A stretch of 9,922 bases of DNA, taken from assembly GCA_024636135.1 (NCBI GenBank), contig JAGXHP010000031.1, forward strand, positions 1-9,922, written 5' to 3'. The position numbers were made by a program, and so were the translations under genes. The notes under the pieces are model-generated. The model was not told where the DNA came from. It searched no databases and saw nothing but the letters and a program-made list of their open reading frames with translations. Source of the DNA: Chloroflexota bacterium (lineage in GTDB: Bacteria; Chloroflexota; Limnocylindria; QHBO01). This document shows, one piece after another, positions 1-5,696 of this stretch. Positions within the stretch are counted from its first letter, which is position 1. Each line of letters begins with the position of its first letter.

Positions 1-902
1 GCCATGCTCGTGGTCGTCACGGTGTAGACGGCCGGCCCGATCGTCTTGCGCACGTCGAGCAGATACCAGTACAGCAGGCCGTAGACCTGGAGCTGGTTGA
101 CGAAGACTCCTTCCTCGGTGGCCATCCCGACGCGGTCCGCGTCTCCGTCGAATGCGATGCCGATGTCCGCCTTCCAGCGCGGGATCTCGGCCAGCCACTC
201 GTCGACGTTCGGACGGATCGGCTCCGGATTCACGCCGCCGAAGTACGGGTTGCGCTCCATGTGCAGCTCGCGCACGGTGATCGCACCGCCGCCGAGCAGT
301 CGCGTCATCCAGCCGGAGCCCGATCCGTGGAGCGTCTCGACCAGGACGCGGCGTTCGGCGTTCCTGATGCGCTCGATGTCGACGATGCTCGCGAGCTGGT
401 CGCGGAACTTCGGATACGCGTCAAAGGTCTCGACGAGCCCCGCGCCGACCGCATCGTCGTAGTCGCGCCGCGGCGGCAGCTCGTCCTCGGGATGCGTGTC
501 CATGGTGGCCTCGATCGCGGCGAGCATCTCCGGCGCGGCCGCGCCGCCGGTATCGGCCTTGACCTTGAACCCGTTGTCGGTCCACGGATTGTGGCTGGCG
601 GTGATCACGATCCCCGCGCCGGCACCCATCTCGCGGGTGAAGTAGCTGCCGACCTGCGTCGGCACCGCCTCACCGGGCACGAAGGAGCGGATGTCGTGGG
701 CGGCCAGGACCTCGACGCAGGCACGGGCGAAGTGCTCGCTGGCGAAGCGCCGATCCCAGCAGACCACGACGCCACGATCCGCGGCCCCGTTCTGGTGGAG
801 ATACTCGGCGACGCCGCGCGCGCAGCGCCGGACGTTGTGGAAGGTGTAGTCCTCGGCGATGGCTGCGCGCCAGCCATCGGTGCCGAACTTGATCTTGGTC
901 AC
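1..902 (-). CDS. Phosphoglucomutase/phosphomannomutase, partial (C-terminus beyond window start)
   Basis: Alpha-D-phosphohexomutase that interconverts hexose 6-phosphate and hexose 1-phosphate in the cytosol. About 300 N-terminal codons are present, against roughly 450-480 in the family, and the reading frame runs off position 1. Visible motifs from the GTG at 902: FGTDGWR at residues 6-12; the phosphoserine loop TASHNP at 101-106, with Ser103 as the expected phosphorylated residue; NPEP near 225; and the metal-binding loop DGDADR at 252-257. The fourth, phosphate-binding domain lies outside the window. The start is GTG because the only upstream in-frame ATG (953) is followed by a stop before 902; no good Shine-Dalgarno sequence precedes it. 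It lies 118 bp downstream of the manC-acyltransferase pair on the same strand, which favours a phosphomannomutase role feeding GDP-mannose synthesis. The sequence seen does not separate glucose from mannose specificity. Confidence 0.93.
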   Translation of the reverse strand, partial: MTKIKFGTDGWRAAIAEDYTFHNVRRCARGVAEYLHQNGAADRGVVVCWDRRFASEHFARACVEVLAAHDIRSFVPGEAVPTQVGSYFTREMGAGAGIVITASHNPWTDNGFKVKADTGGAAAPEMLAAIEATMDTHPEDELPPRRDYDDAVGAGLVETFDAYPKFRDQLASIVDIERIRNAERRVLVETLHGSGSGWMTRLLGGGAITVRELHMERNPYFGGVNPEPIRPNVDEWLAEIPRWKADIGIAFDGDADRVGMATEEGVFVNQLQVYGLLYWYLLDVRKTIGPAVYTVTTTSM

Positions 903-1020
903 GGGTGGGCGACTCGGCTACAGGCTCCGACGTGTCCCGCTGGGAGAGAACATGGTAGCGACTCCCACCGGGGGCCGGCGACGCCCGATCGGATTCGCCC
1001 TCGCCGGAGCCGATTCGGCC
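903..1020. other. Intergenic gap between acyltransferase and phosphomutase genes
   Basis: A 118-bp gap between two minus-strand genes. On the minus strand a TACCAT hexamer (957-952) resembles a -10 box, but no convincing -35 sits about 17 bp upstream, so I do not call a promoter. Small GC-rich inverted repeats occur near 1009-1019 (gccga/tcggc). There is no strong hairpin followed by a T-run on the minus strand, so read-through from the upstream genes into the phosphomutase is possible. Confidence 0.4.
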
Positions 1021-1671
1021 CTATCCCATCCGAAGGTCGGCTCGCGCGGCGACGTCGTCGAGGGCAGCCTGGAGCCGCGCCAACAAGGGGCGCAGCGGCT
1101 CGCGCCGGCCGACCCGGATCGGCTCGGCCTGCTCGACTCGCAGCACGCTGAAGGGAAGGGGCACGACATGCCGATCCCAACGCCCGGCGAGCCGCCACGG
1201 TGGGCGAACGGCGACGGCCCAGGGCTGGAGCGGGACCCCGGCCTCGCGCGCCACGATGAGGGCCCCCGGCTTGGCGCGCCGATACGGTCCGGCCGGGCCA
1301 TCCGGGCTCACCACCGGCGAAGCTCCGTCGCGGCCGATGCGCGCCAGCTCGAGCGATAGCCGCGCCGCCTCGGATCGCTCACCCTCGGGGGGGAGCTGAA
1401 CCGAACCGGAATCCAGCGCCGCCAGCATGGTGCTCATCACGACGCCACGGAACGTCCGAGTGCTGAAGCTCACGTGATGTTGGTGTCGCCGCAGGCGCCA
1501 GGAGGCGATCGCGGCGGCCAGGTTGTACTCGTGCCAGAAGGCCAGCACGACCTGGTCCTGGGTCACCGTCTCGCCCCGGACGCGGCAGGTGGTGCCGACC
1601 AGGCGGACATACCAGGCCAGCGCGAGACCGAGCGCTCGCGCCAGCCATGCGTGCTGGACGGACGCGCTCAG
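1021..1671 (-). CDS. DUF374-type lysophospholipid acyltransferase-like protein, probable CTG start
   Basis: A 216-residue protein of the DUF374 branch of the lysophospholipid acyltransferase superfamily, which is expected to move an acyl chain onto a lipid or glycolipid at the inner membrane face. Visible: a hydrophobic N-terminal segment (about residues 9-28), AFWHE at 44-48, SPDGPAGP at 122-129 matching the family PDGPRGP block, KPG at 134-136 and WDRHVVPLPFS at 165-175. The usual S-x-x-x-DG catalytic block is altered: residues 70-76 read STRTFRG, with Arg where Asp is expected. No ATG, GTG or TTG precedes the homologous N-terminus in frame. The CTG at 1671 overlaps the manC stop (CTGA) and follows a GGGGGAG Shine-Dalgarno with 8-nt spacing, so I use it. 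The GTG at codon 36 would remove the N-terminal segment. Coupled to manC. Substrate unknown. Confidence 0.8.
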   Translation of the reverse strand: MSASVQHAWLARALGLALAWYVRLVGTTCRVRGETVTQDQVVLAFWHEYNLAAAIASWRLRRHQHHVSFSTRTFRGVVMSTMLAALDSGSVQLPPEGERSEAARLSLELARIGRDGASPVVSPDGPAGPYRRAKPGALIVAREAGVPLQPWAVAVRPPWRLAGRWDRHVVPLPFSVLRVEQAEPIRVGRREPLRPLLARLQAALDDVAARADLRMG

Positions 1672-2738
1672 AGGTATCGCTCCCCCGCCGTGCGCGCGAT
1701 CTCGTCGAGGACCGGCTTGATCTCCTCGGCGCGGTCGCGATGGCAGACGAGCAGGGCGTCCGGGGTGTCGACGATGATGAGGTCCTCGAGGCCGACCGTC
1801 ACCACCAGCCGCTCGCCGCCGTGGACCAGCACGCGATGCGAACCACGATCCAGGTGGCGCCCGCTGGCAACCAGGTCCACACCGCTCGCGCCCGACAGCG
1901 CCTCCAGCAACGACGACCACGAGCCGATATCCGACCAGCCGGCATCCAGCGGCACGACGGCCATCCGACCCTCGGCGGCCGCAGGTTCGGCGATGCCGAC
2001 GTCGATGGTGATGGCCGCGACGTTCTCGATGATCGTGCGGACCTCGGTCATCCAGCCGGGGGTGCGATGGAGCTCCTGGATGCGATCGAGCGCCGCAGCC
2101 AGCTCCGGTTGGAAGCGCTCGACGGCCTGGCGAAACGCGTAGACGCGCCACACGAACACGCCGGCATTCCAGAAGTGCGAGCCCTCATCGAGGTACGCGG
2201 CCGCCTTCCGGGCATCCGGCTTCTCGACAAATCGGTCGACGAGCGCCGTGGCGCTACTGGGATGCAGTGGCGCCCCCGCCTTGATGTAGCCGTAGCCGGT
2301 CGCCGGATGAGTCGGCACCACGCCAAGGGTCACGAGATACCCACGCTCGGCGGTGCGTGCTGCCTCTCGCAGGCTCTCGACGAATGCCTCCTCATCGGAG
2401 ACGAAGTGATCCGCCGGCACGACGACCGCGACCTCGTCACTGTCGCGTCGGGCAAAGACCGTGGCCAGGCCGGCAGCCACGGCCGTCGAGCGGGCCAGCG
2501 GCTCGCCGAGGATGTTGTCCTCGGGAAGCTGGGGCAACTGGCGCTGCGTGGCCCGGACGTGCGCCTGGCTGGTGATGACGTAGATGTCGTGCGGCTTCAG
2601 CAGGCCACCGAGGCGTGCAACTGTCTGCTGCAGGAGGCTCGTGTCTCCCATCAGCGGCAACAGCTGCTTCGGCGTCTCACGACGCGAGAGGGGCCAGAGG
2701 CGCGTGCCGGACCCGCCGGCCATCACGATCGCGAACAT
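1668..2738 (-). CDS. manC: Mannose-1-phosphate guanylyltransferase (GDP-mannose pyrophosphorylase)
   Basis: Transfers GMP from GTP to mannose 1-phosphate to give GDP-mannose, the cytosolic donor for mannosylated glycans and glycolipids. It has 356 residues, the length of the single-domain form without the C-terminal isomerase domain found in longer bifunctional enzymes. Motifs: nucleotide-binding signature GGSGTRLWPLSR at 8-19 followed by PKQ at 23-25; PADHFV at 108-113; GYGYI at 148-152; FVEKP at 170-174; WNAGVF at 190-195; and GWSDIGSW at 267-274. The stretch usually reading SIDYAVMEK is here TIDVGIAEP (244-252), losing the Tyr and Lys. The ATG at 2738 gives the family N-terminus directly (MFAIVMAGG). 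It has no Shine-Dalgarno, but a TAGCCT hexamer lies 6 nt upstream. The gene ends in a CTGA overlap with the acyltransferase. Function is well supported; the symbol follows the family name. Confidence 0.95.
   Translation of the reverse strand: MFAIVMAGGSGTRLWPLSRRETPKQLLPLMGDTSLLQQTVARLGGLLKPHDIYVITSQAHVRATQRQLPQLPEDNILGEPLARSTAVAAGLATVFARRDSDEVAVVVPADHFVSDEEAFVESLREAARTAERGYLVTLGVVPTHPATGYGYIKAGAPLHPSSATALVDRFVEKPDARKAAAYLDEGSHFWNAGVFVWRVYAFRQAVERFQPELAAALDRIQELHRTPGWMTEVRTIIENVAAITIDVGIAEPAAAEGRMAVVPLDAGWSDIGSWSSLLEALSGASGVDLVASGRHLDRGSHRVLVHGGERLVVTVGLEDLIIVDTPDALLVCHRDRAEEIKPVLDEIARTAGERYL
1672..1686 (-). promoter_or_regulatory. Ribosome binding site for the CTG-initiated acyltransferase gene
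   Basis: On the minus strand, inside the last codons of manC, GGGGGAG is followed by the 8 bases CGATACCT and then CTG. This is the only good Shine-Dalgarno at the manC/acyltransferase junction, and it decides in favour of the CTG start overlapping the manC stop codon. Confidence 0.6.
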
Positions 2739-2744
2739 GGGCTG

Positions 2745-2750
2745 AGGCTA
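2745..2750 (-). promoter_or_regulatory. Possible -10 box for leaderless manC transcription
   Basis: TAGCCT on the minus strand fits the TANNNT pattern and ends 6 nt before the manC ATG. With no Shine-Dalgarno in that space, a leaderless transcript is possible. No -35 box is seen at normal spacing, so this is weak. Confidence 0.25.
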
Positions 2751-2781
2751 CCAGAGCAGGCGGGCAGGCCGAGGCAGACGG

Positions 2782-2824
2782 AGTGTGCAAGAGACTTGCA
2801 CACTGCGCTGGCGCAGCGTGCACA
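2782..2824. promoter_or_regulatory. Operator-like dyad cluster upstream of manC
   Basis: The 116-bp proC-manC gap (2739-2854) holds a perfect 10-bp inverted repeat, agtgtgcaag (2782-2791) and cttgcacact (2795-2804), around a 3-nt centre. It is followed at once by a perfect 6-bp inverted repeat, ctgcgc (2803-2808) and gcgcag (2811-2816). The hexamer TGTGCA or its complement occurs three times (2784-2789, 2797-2802, 2819-2824). No T-run follows on the minus strand, so a classical terminator is less likely than a protein-binding site or an RNA hairpin in a transcript crossing the gap. The binding protein is unknown. Confidence 0.5.
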
Positions 2825-2854
2825 TCGCCGGATTACCCCACGGTGCGTTGCGGC

Positions 2855-3721
2855 TTACCGCGTCGGTTCGGAATCCCCGCCGGCTGCCACCTCGGCCTCC
2901 AGCAGGTCGCCCAGCTCCGCGGTTCGGCGGTAGGCCGCCCATACCGCATCGCTGAAGACGGTCCTGATGCGACCCTTCTCGAGCTCATAGATGGCGGCTG
3001 CGCTGGTTCCGCCCGGGGAGGTCACGGCGTTCTTGAGCTGAGCTGGATGCAACTCCGACTGCTGCGCGTAGTCCGCCGAGCCGACGAGGGTGGCCACCAC
3101 GAGGTCATGCGCCAGCTCGCGGGGGAATCCCAGGTGGACGCCCGCGTCGATCAACGCCTCCATGACCGCGAAGAGGTACGTCGGGCCGGTGCCGGAGAGT
3201 GCCGTGGCCATGGCAACGAACGTCTCGTCGGCCACCTCGCGTTCATCGCCCAATGAGCGAAGCGCGGCGCGCGCGAGATCGCGGTGATGCGCGGTGCATG
3301 CCGGTGACGGACTCCAGACGGTCATACCACGCCGGATCTGGGAGGGCGTGTTCGGCATGGCGCGCACCACGGCCTGGTGCTGTAGGCCGTCGATGAGGGT
3401 GCGCAGCGTGGCCCCGGCCACGATCGAGACCACGACCTGGCCAGGGTCGAGGTGACCCCGCAGGTCGCGCATCACGCGGACGAGCATCTGCGGCTTCACG
3501 GCGAGCACCACGAGCTCGGCCTCGGCCAACGCATCCCGATTGGCCGCAACCGAGCGGATGCCGTGGCGCTCCGCCAGAGTGTCGCGACGCTCGCGACGGG
3601 GATGCGACGCGGCCAGAAGGCCCGGCTCCACGGCGCGGTTCGCCACCAGCCCGGCGATCATCGCCTCGGCCATGACCCCGGCCCCGATGATGCCGACCCG
3701 CATCGTCCGTCGTGCCGTCAT
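2855..3721 (-). CDS. proC: Pyrroline-5-carboxylate reductase
   Basis: Last step of proline synthesis: NAD(P)H-dependent reduction of pyrroline-5-carboxylate, in the cytosol. It has 288 residues, slightly above the usual 260-280. An N-terminal Rossmann fold shows VGIIGAGVMAEAM at 9-21, with VVLAVKPQ at 71-78. Then RAMPNTP at 120-126, TALSGTGP at 173-180, and the family signature with TSPGGTSAAAI at 234-244 in the C-terminal dimerisation domain. Two starts are possible: ATG 3721, which overlaps the upstream stop as ATGA and follows GAGGTG at good spacing, or ATG 3703 (codon 7), which lies right before the conserved MRVGIIGAG. The first has the better ribosome site. It is translationally coupled to the TPR gene upstream. 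The C-terminal ten residues or so are variable and polar. Confidence 0.96.
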   Translation of the reverse strand: MTARRTMRVGIIGAGVMAEAMIAGLVANRAVEPGLLAASHPRRERRDTLAERHGIRSVAANRDALAEAELVVLAVKPQMLVRVMRDLRGHLDPGQVVVSIVAGATLRTLIDGLQHQAVVRAMPNTPSQIRRGMTVWSPSPACTAHHRDLARAALRSLGDEREVADETFVAMATALSGTGPTYLFAVMEALIDAGVHLGFPRELAHDLVVATLVGSADYAQQSELHPAQLKNAVTSPGGTSAAAIYELEKGRIRTVFSDAVWAAYRRTAELGDLLEAEVAAGGDSEPTR

Positions 3722-4350
3722 TCGCCCACCTCTGTTCGCTCCCCTCCGACTGAAATCTCGGTGCCCATGAGCTCGCGCGCGGTCGCGATCTCCGCTGGCC
3801 CGGCATCGCTGCGCTCGAGCAGATCGAGGGCCGCCGATGCCATGCGCCGCGCGGATGTCACGTCGCCGCGCTGCATGAGGGACCGGCCCATTCCGAGCGC
3901 CGCCAGCCCCTGTTCGTGCTCGGCCCCGATGTCGCGCGCCTCGTCGATCGCCTCGGCATAGTACCTGCGCGCGGTGTCTGGATCGCCGGCGCTGACCCGC
4001 ACGTCACCGATCCAGCGCGCCGCTCGGATGGCGTCGAGCGCCATGTCGGCCTGCTCGAAGTGCCACAGCGCGCGGTGTCCCCAGATGTCGGCCGCCCACC
4101 AATCCGTCGCGGCGGCGGCCGCACGCATGGAGTCGGCCGCCGCGGCGGCCGCGGAAGGATGGTCTCCGGTGCGTTCCGCTCCCAGGTAGGCCACGGCGTG
4201 CTCACCGCGCCGCAGGACCAGCGGGAGCTCGCCGTGGGTCGCGTGAGCGCTGGACGGTGGCGTCGGCTGCACGAGAGACCGCGCGCGCAGCAGCCAACGT
4301 TGGAGCCTGCCCGGGGCGGGCTCACCCCAGGGGCGTCGGTCTCGGCTCAC
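3718..4350 (-). CDS. Small TPR-repeat protein, function unknown
   Basis: A 210-residue soluble protein that I do not recognise as a named family. The N-terminal third is basic and Pro/Ala-rich and probably disordered (to about residue 40). Next comes an Ala-rich helix (66-82) and a Trp-rich stretch, TDWWAADIWGHRALWHF (82-98). At least two tetratricopeptide-like repeats follow, about 108-141 (GDVRVSAGDPDTARRYYAEA) and 147-180 (GRSLMQRGDVTSARRMASAA). No signal peptide, membrane segment or catalytic motif is seen. The GTG at 4350 overlaps the metK stop (GTGA), and its own stop overlaps the proC ATG (ATGA), so it is locked between two amino-acid metabolism genes. The repeats resemble those in the C-terminal half of large LuxR/ATPase regulators, which makes a protein-protein scaffold likely. 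No partner can be named from sequence. Reality of the ORF is supported by both overlaps. Confidence 0.75.
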   Translation of the reverse strand: MSRDRRPWGEPAPGRLQRWLLRARSLVQPTPPSSAHATHGELPLVLRRGEHAVAYLGAERTGDHPSAAAAAADSMRAAAAATDWWAADIWGHRALWHFEQADMALDAIRAARWIGDVRVSAGDPDTARRYYAEAIDEARDIGAEHEQGLAALGMGRSLMQRGDVTSARRMASAALDLLERSDAGPAEIATARELMGTEISVGGERTEVGE

Positions 4351-5540
4351 GCCCCCGCGGCGGCGCGCAGCTCATCGATGCGATTCGTCCGCTCCCACGG
4401 CAGGTCGAGGTCGGTGCGGCCGAAGTGGCCGTACGCCGCGGTCTGGCGGTAGATCGGCTGGCGCAGCTCGAGATCCCTGATGATTGCCCCCGGACGCAGG
4501 TCGAAGGTGCGATCAACGATGTCTGCCAATCGGGCATCCGCCACGGCGCCGGTTCCGAAGGTCTCGATGTTGATGGCAAGAGGCCGCGCCACGCCGATCG
4601 CGTACGCGAGCTGGATCTCGCAGCGCCGGGCGAGTCCCGCCGCGACCACGTTCTTCGCAACGTAGCGCGCCATGTAGGCGCCCGAGCGATCCACCTTGGT
4701 CGGGTCCTTGCCGCTGAAGCTGCCACCCCCATGCCGTGCCATGCCGCCGTAGGTGTCCACGATGATCTTTCGCCCGGACAGGCCGGAGTCGCCCATCGGT
4801 CCGCCGATCACGAACCGACCGGTCGGATTCACGAGGTGGCGCGTCTCGTCGTCGAGCAGGCTCGCGGGAATCGCCGACTCAACGACGTGCTCCCGGATCG
4901 CGCGGGCGAGGTCGGTCATGTCGACGTCCGGATCGTGCTGGGTGCTGACCAGCACGGTGTGCACGCGGGTGACCCGGTGGTCGGCGTCGTACTCGACGGT
5001 CACCTGGCTCTTCCCATCGGGCCGAAGGAACGGCAGCGTGCCGTCCTTCCGGACCTCCGCCAGCCGGCGGGCGACGCGATGCGCGAGCATGATCGGCATC
5101 GGCATCAGCTCGTCGGATTCGTCGGACGCGTAGCCGAACATCATCCCCTGGTCGCCGGCGCCCAACTCGTCGTCGTCCTGCCCATTGCGTCCTTCGAGGG
5201 CGTGATCCACCCCGCGCGCGATGTCCGGGGACTGCTCCTTGATTGCCGTGAGGGTGCCGCAGGTCGCCCAGTCGAACCCCAGTCGACTGTCGTTGTAGCC
5301 GATCTCGCGCACCGTGCGACGGACCACGTCCTGGACATCCACGTAATGCGTCGTCGTGAGCTCGCCGAGCACGAGCACCAGGCCCGTCGTCGTCGCCACC
5401 TCGACAGCGGCACGCGCCGCGGGGTCGTGGCCGAGAACGTCGTCCAGGATCGCGTCGGCCACCGCGTCGCACAGCTTGTCGGGATGACCCTCGGTCACCG
5501 ACTCGGACGTGAACAGGATGGGCAACGGCGAATCTGGCAT
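4347..5540 (-). CDS. metK: S-adenosylmethionine synthase
   Basis: Joins ATP and methionine to give S-adenosylmethionine, with phosphate and pyrophosphate released; cytosolic, usually tetrameric. It has 397 residues, normal for the bacterial enzyme. Motifs: FTSESVTEGHPDK at 10-22 (ATP-binding His19 and metal-binding Asp), signature 1 GAGDQGMMFGYA at 127-138, GRFVIGGPMGDSGLSGRK at 241-258, and signature 2 GGGSFSGKDPTKVDRS at 271-286 with the P-loop-like lysines. The start is ATG 5540. The frame remains open further upstream to 5660, but the extra 40 residues are not family-like, and GGAGA lies 4 nt before 5540. It is first in the metK-TPR-proC cluster, ends in a GTGA overlap, and is divergent from the PLP-enzyme gene. 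No key residue is missing. Confidence 0.98.
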   Translation of the reverse strand: MPDSPLPILFTSESVTEGHPDKLCDAVADAILDDVLGHDPAARAAVEVATTTGLVLVLGELTTTHYVDVQDVVRRTVREIGYNDSRLGFDWATCGTLTAIKEQSPDIARGVDHALEGRNGQDDDELGAGDQGMMFGYASDESDELMPMPIMLAHRVARRLAEVRKDGTLPFLRPDGKSQVTVEYDADHRVTRVHTVLVSTQHDPDVDMTDLARAIREHVVESAIPASLLDDETRHLVNPTGRFVIGGPMGDSGLSGRKIIVDTYGGMARHGGGSFSGKDPTKVDRSGAYMARYVAKNVVAAGLARRCEIQLAYAIGVARPLAINIETFGTGAVADARLADIVDRTFDLRPGAIIRDLELRQPIYRQTAAYGHFGRTDLDLPWERTNRIDELRAAAGA

Positions 5541-5544
5541 CTGA

Positions 5545-5549
5545 TCTCC
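5545..5549 (-). promoter_or_regulatory. Ribosome binding site of metK
   Basis: GGAGA on the minus strand, 4 nt from ATG 5540. It fixes the metK start against the longer open frame. Confidence 0.7.
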
Positions 5550-5571
5550 GGTGGTGTTGCGGGGCCGGCCG

Positions 5572-5577
5572 AGTGTA
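5572..5577 (-). promoter_or_regulatory. Probable -10 box of metK
   Basis: TACACT on the minus strand, 31 bp before the metK ATG, in the 106-bp divergent region. No clear TTGACA-like -35 is seen at 16-18 bp. If used, the leader would be only about 25 nt, too short for a SAM riboswitch. Confidence 0.45.
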
Positions 5578-5632
5578 GCGCGGCACGTCGGACGACGAGG
5601 AGCGGGCTGTCGGGCGGGTCGCAGGAGACCGT

Positions 5633-5638
5633 TATGCT
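5633..5638 (+). promoter_or_regulatory. Possible -10 box of the PLP-enzyme gene (leaderless transcript)
   Basis: TATGCT on the plus strand, 8 nt before the ATG at 5647, where no Shine-Dalgarno is present. The spacing suits transcription starting at or next to the A of the start codon. It overlaps the ATG of the small upstream ORF at 5634, so the two readings compete. Confidence 0.35.
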
Positions 5639-5696
5639 TCGCGGCCATGCCGACTCCCACGCCCCGACATGCCGAGCTCCTCGAGCATCGCGCTGA
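5634..5696 (+). CDS. Possible 20-codon upstream ORF overlapping the PLP-enzyme start
   Basis: ATG 5634 is preceded by AGGAG (5623-5627) at an ideal 6-nt spacing, the best ribosome site in this region. It opens a 20-codon frame ending in TGA at 5694-5696. That frame is +2 relative to the PLP-enzyme gene, whose ATG (5647) lies inside it and has no ribosome site of its own. The peptide is Arg/Ala/His-rich, with one Cys, and matches no known leader peptide. It may be a chance ORF; the ribosome site is the only support. Confidence 0.3.
   Translation: MLRGHADSHAPTCRAPRASR

Noticed and set aside
97..1359. Several plus-strand open frames over the phosphomutase and acyltransferase genes
   Set aside because: All are antisense shadows of minus-strand genes with clear catalytic motifs; none has a domain or a convincing ribosome site.
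1672..2151. Upstream extension of the acyltransferase frame to an ATG at 2151
   Set aside because: The extra 160 residues lie wholly inside manC and are Arg/Gly/Pro/His-rich shadow sequence. Family similarity begins only after the manC stop.
2782..2816. Intrinsic terminator for proC
   Set aside because: The hairpin potential is good, but no run of T follows on the minus strand within the next 20 bases, so I list it as an operator-like dyad rather than a terminator.
4134..4151. An 18-bp perfect palindrome of alternating GGC/GCC inside the TPR gene
   Set aside because: It encodes a run of alanines, and GCC/GCG codon bias alone generates such palindromes, so there is no reason to invoke a regulatory site.
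5541..5660. Longer MetK start at 5660
   Set aside because: The added 40 residues do not resemble MetK, would overlap the start of the divergent gene, and lack a ribosome site. ATG 5540 has GGAGA 4 nt upstream and gives the normal family N-terminus.
4257..5696. A 479-codon plus-strand frame opposite metK
   Set aside because: It is an antisense shadow of metK with His/Arg/Val-rich low-information sequence and no motif. Only its last 20 codons, which start after a real AGGAG, were kept as a possible small upstream ORF.
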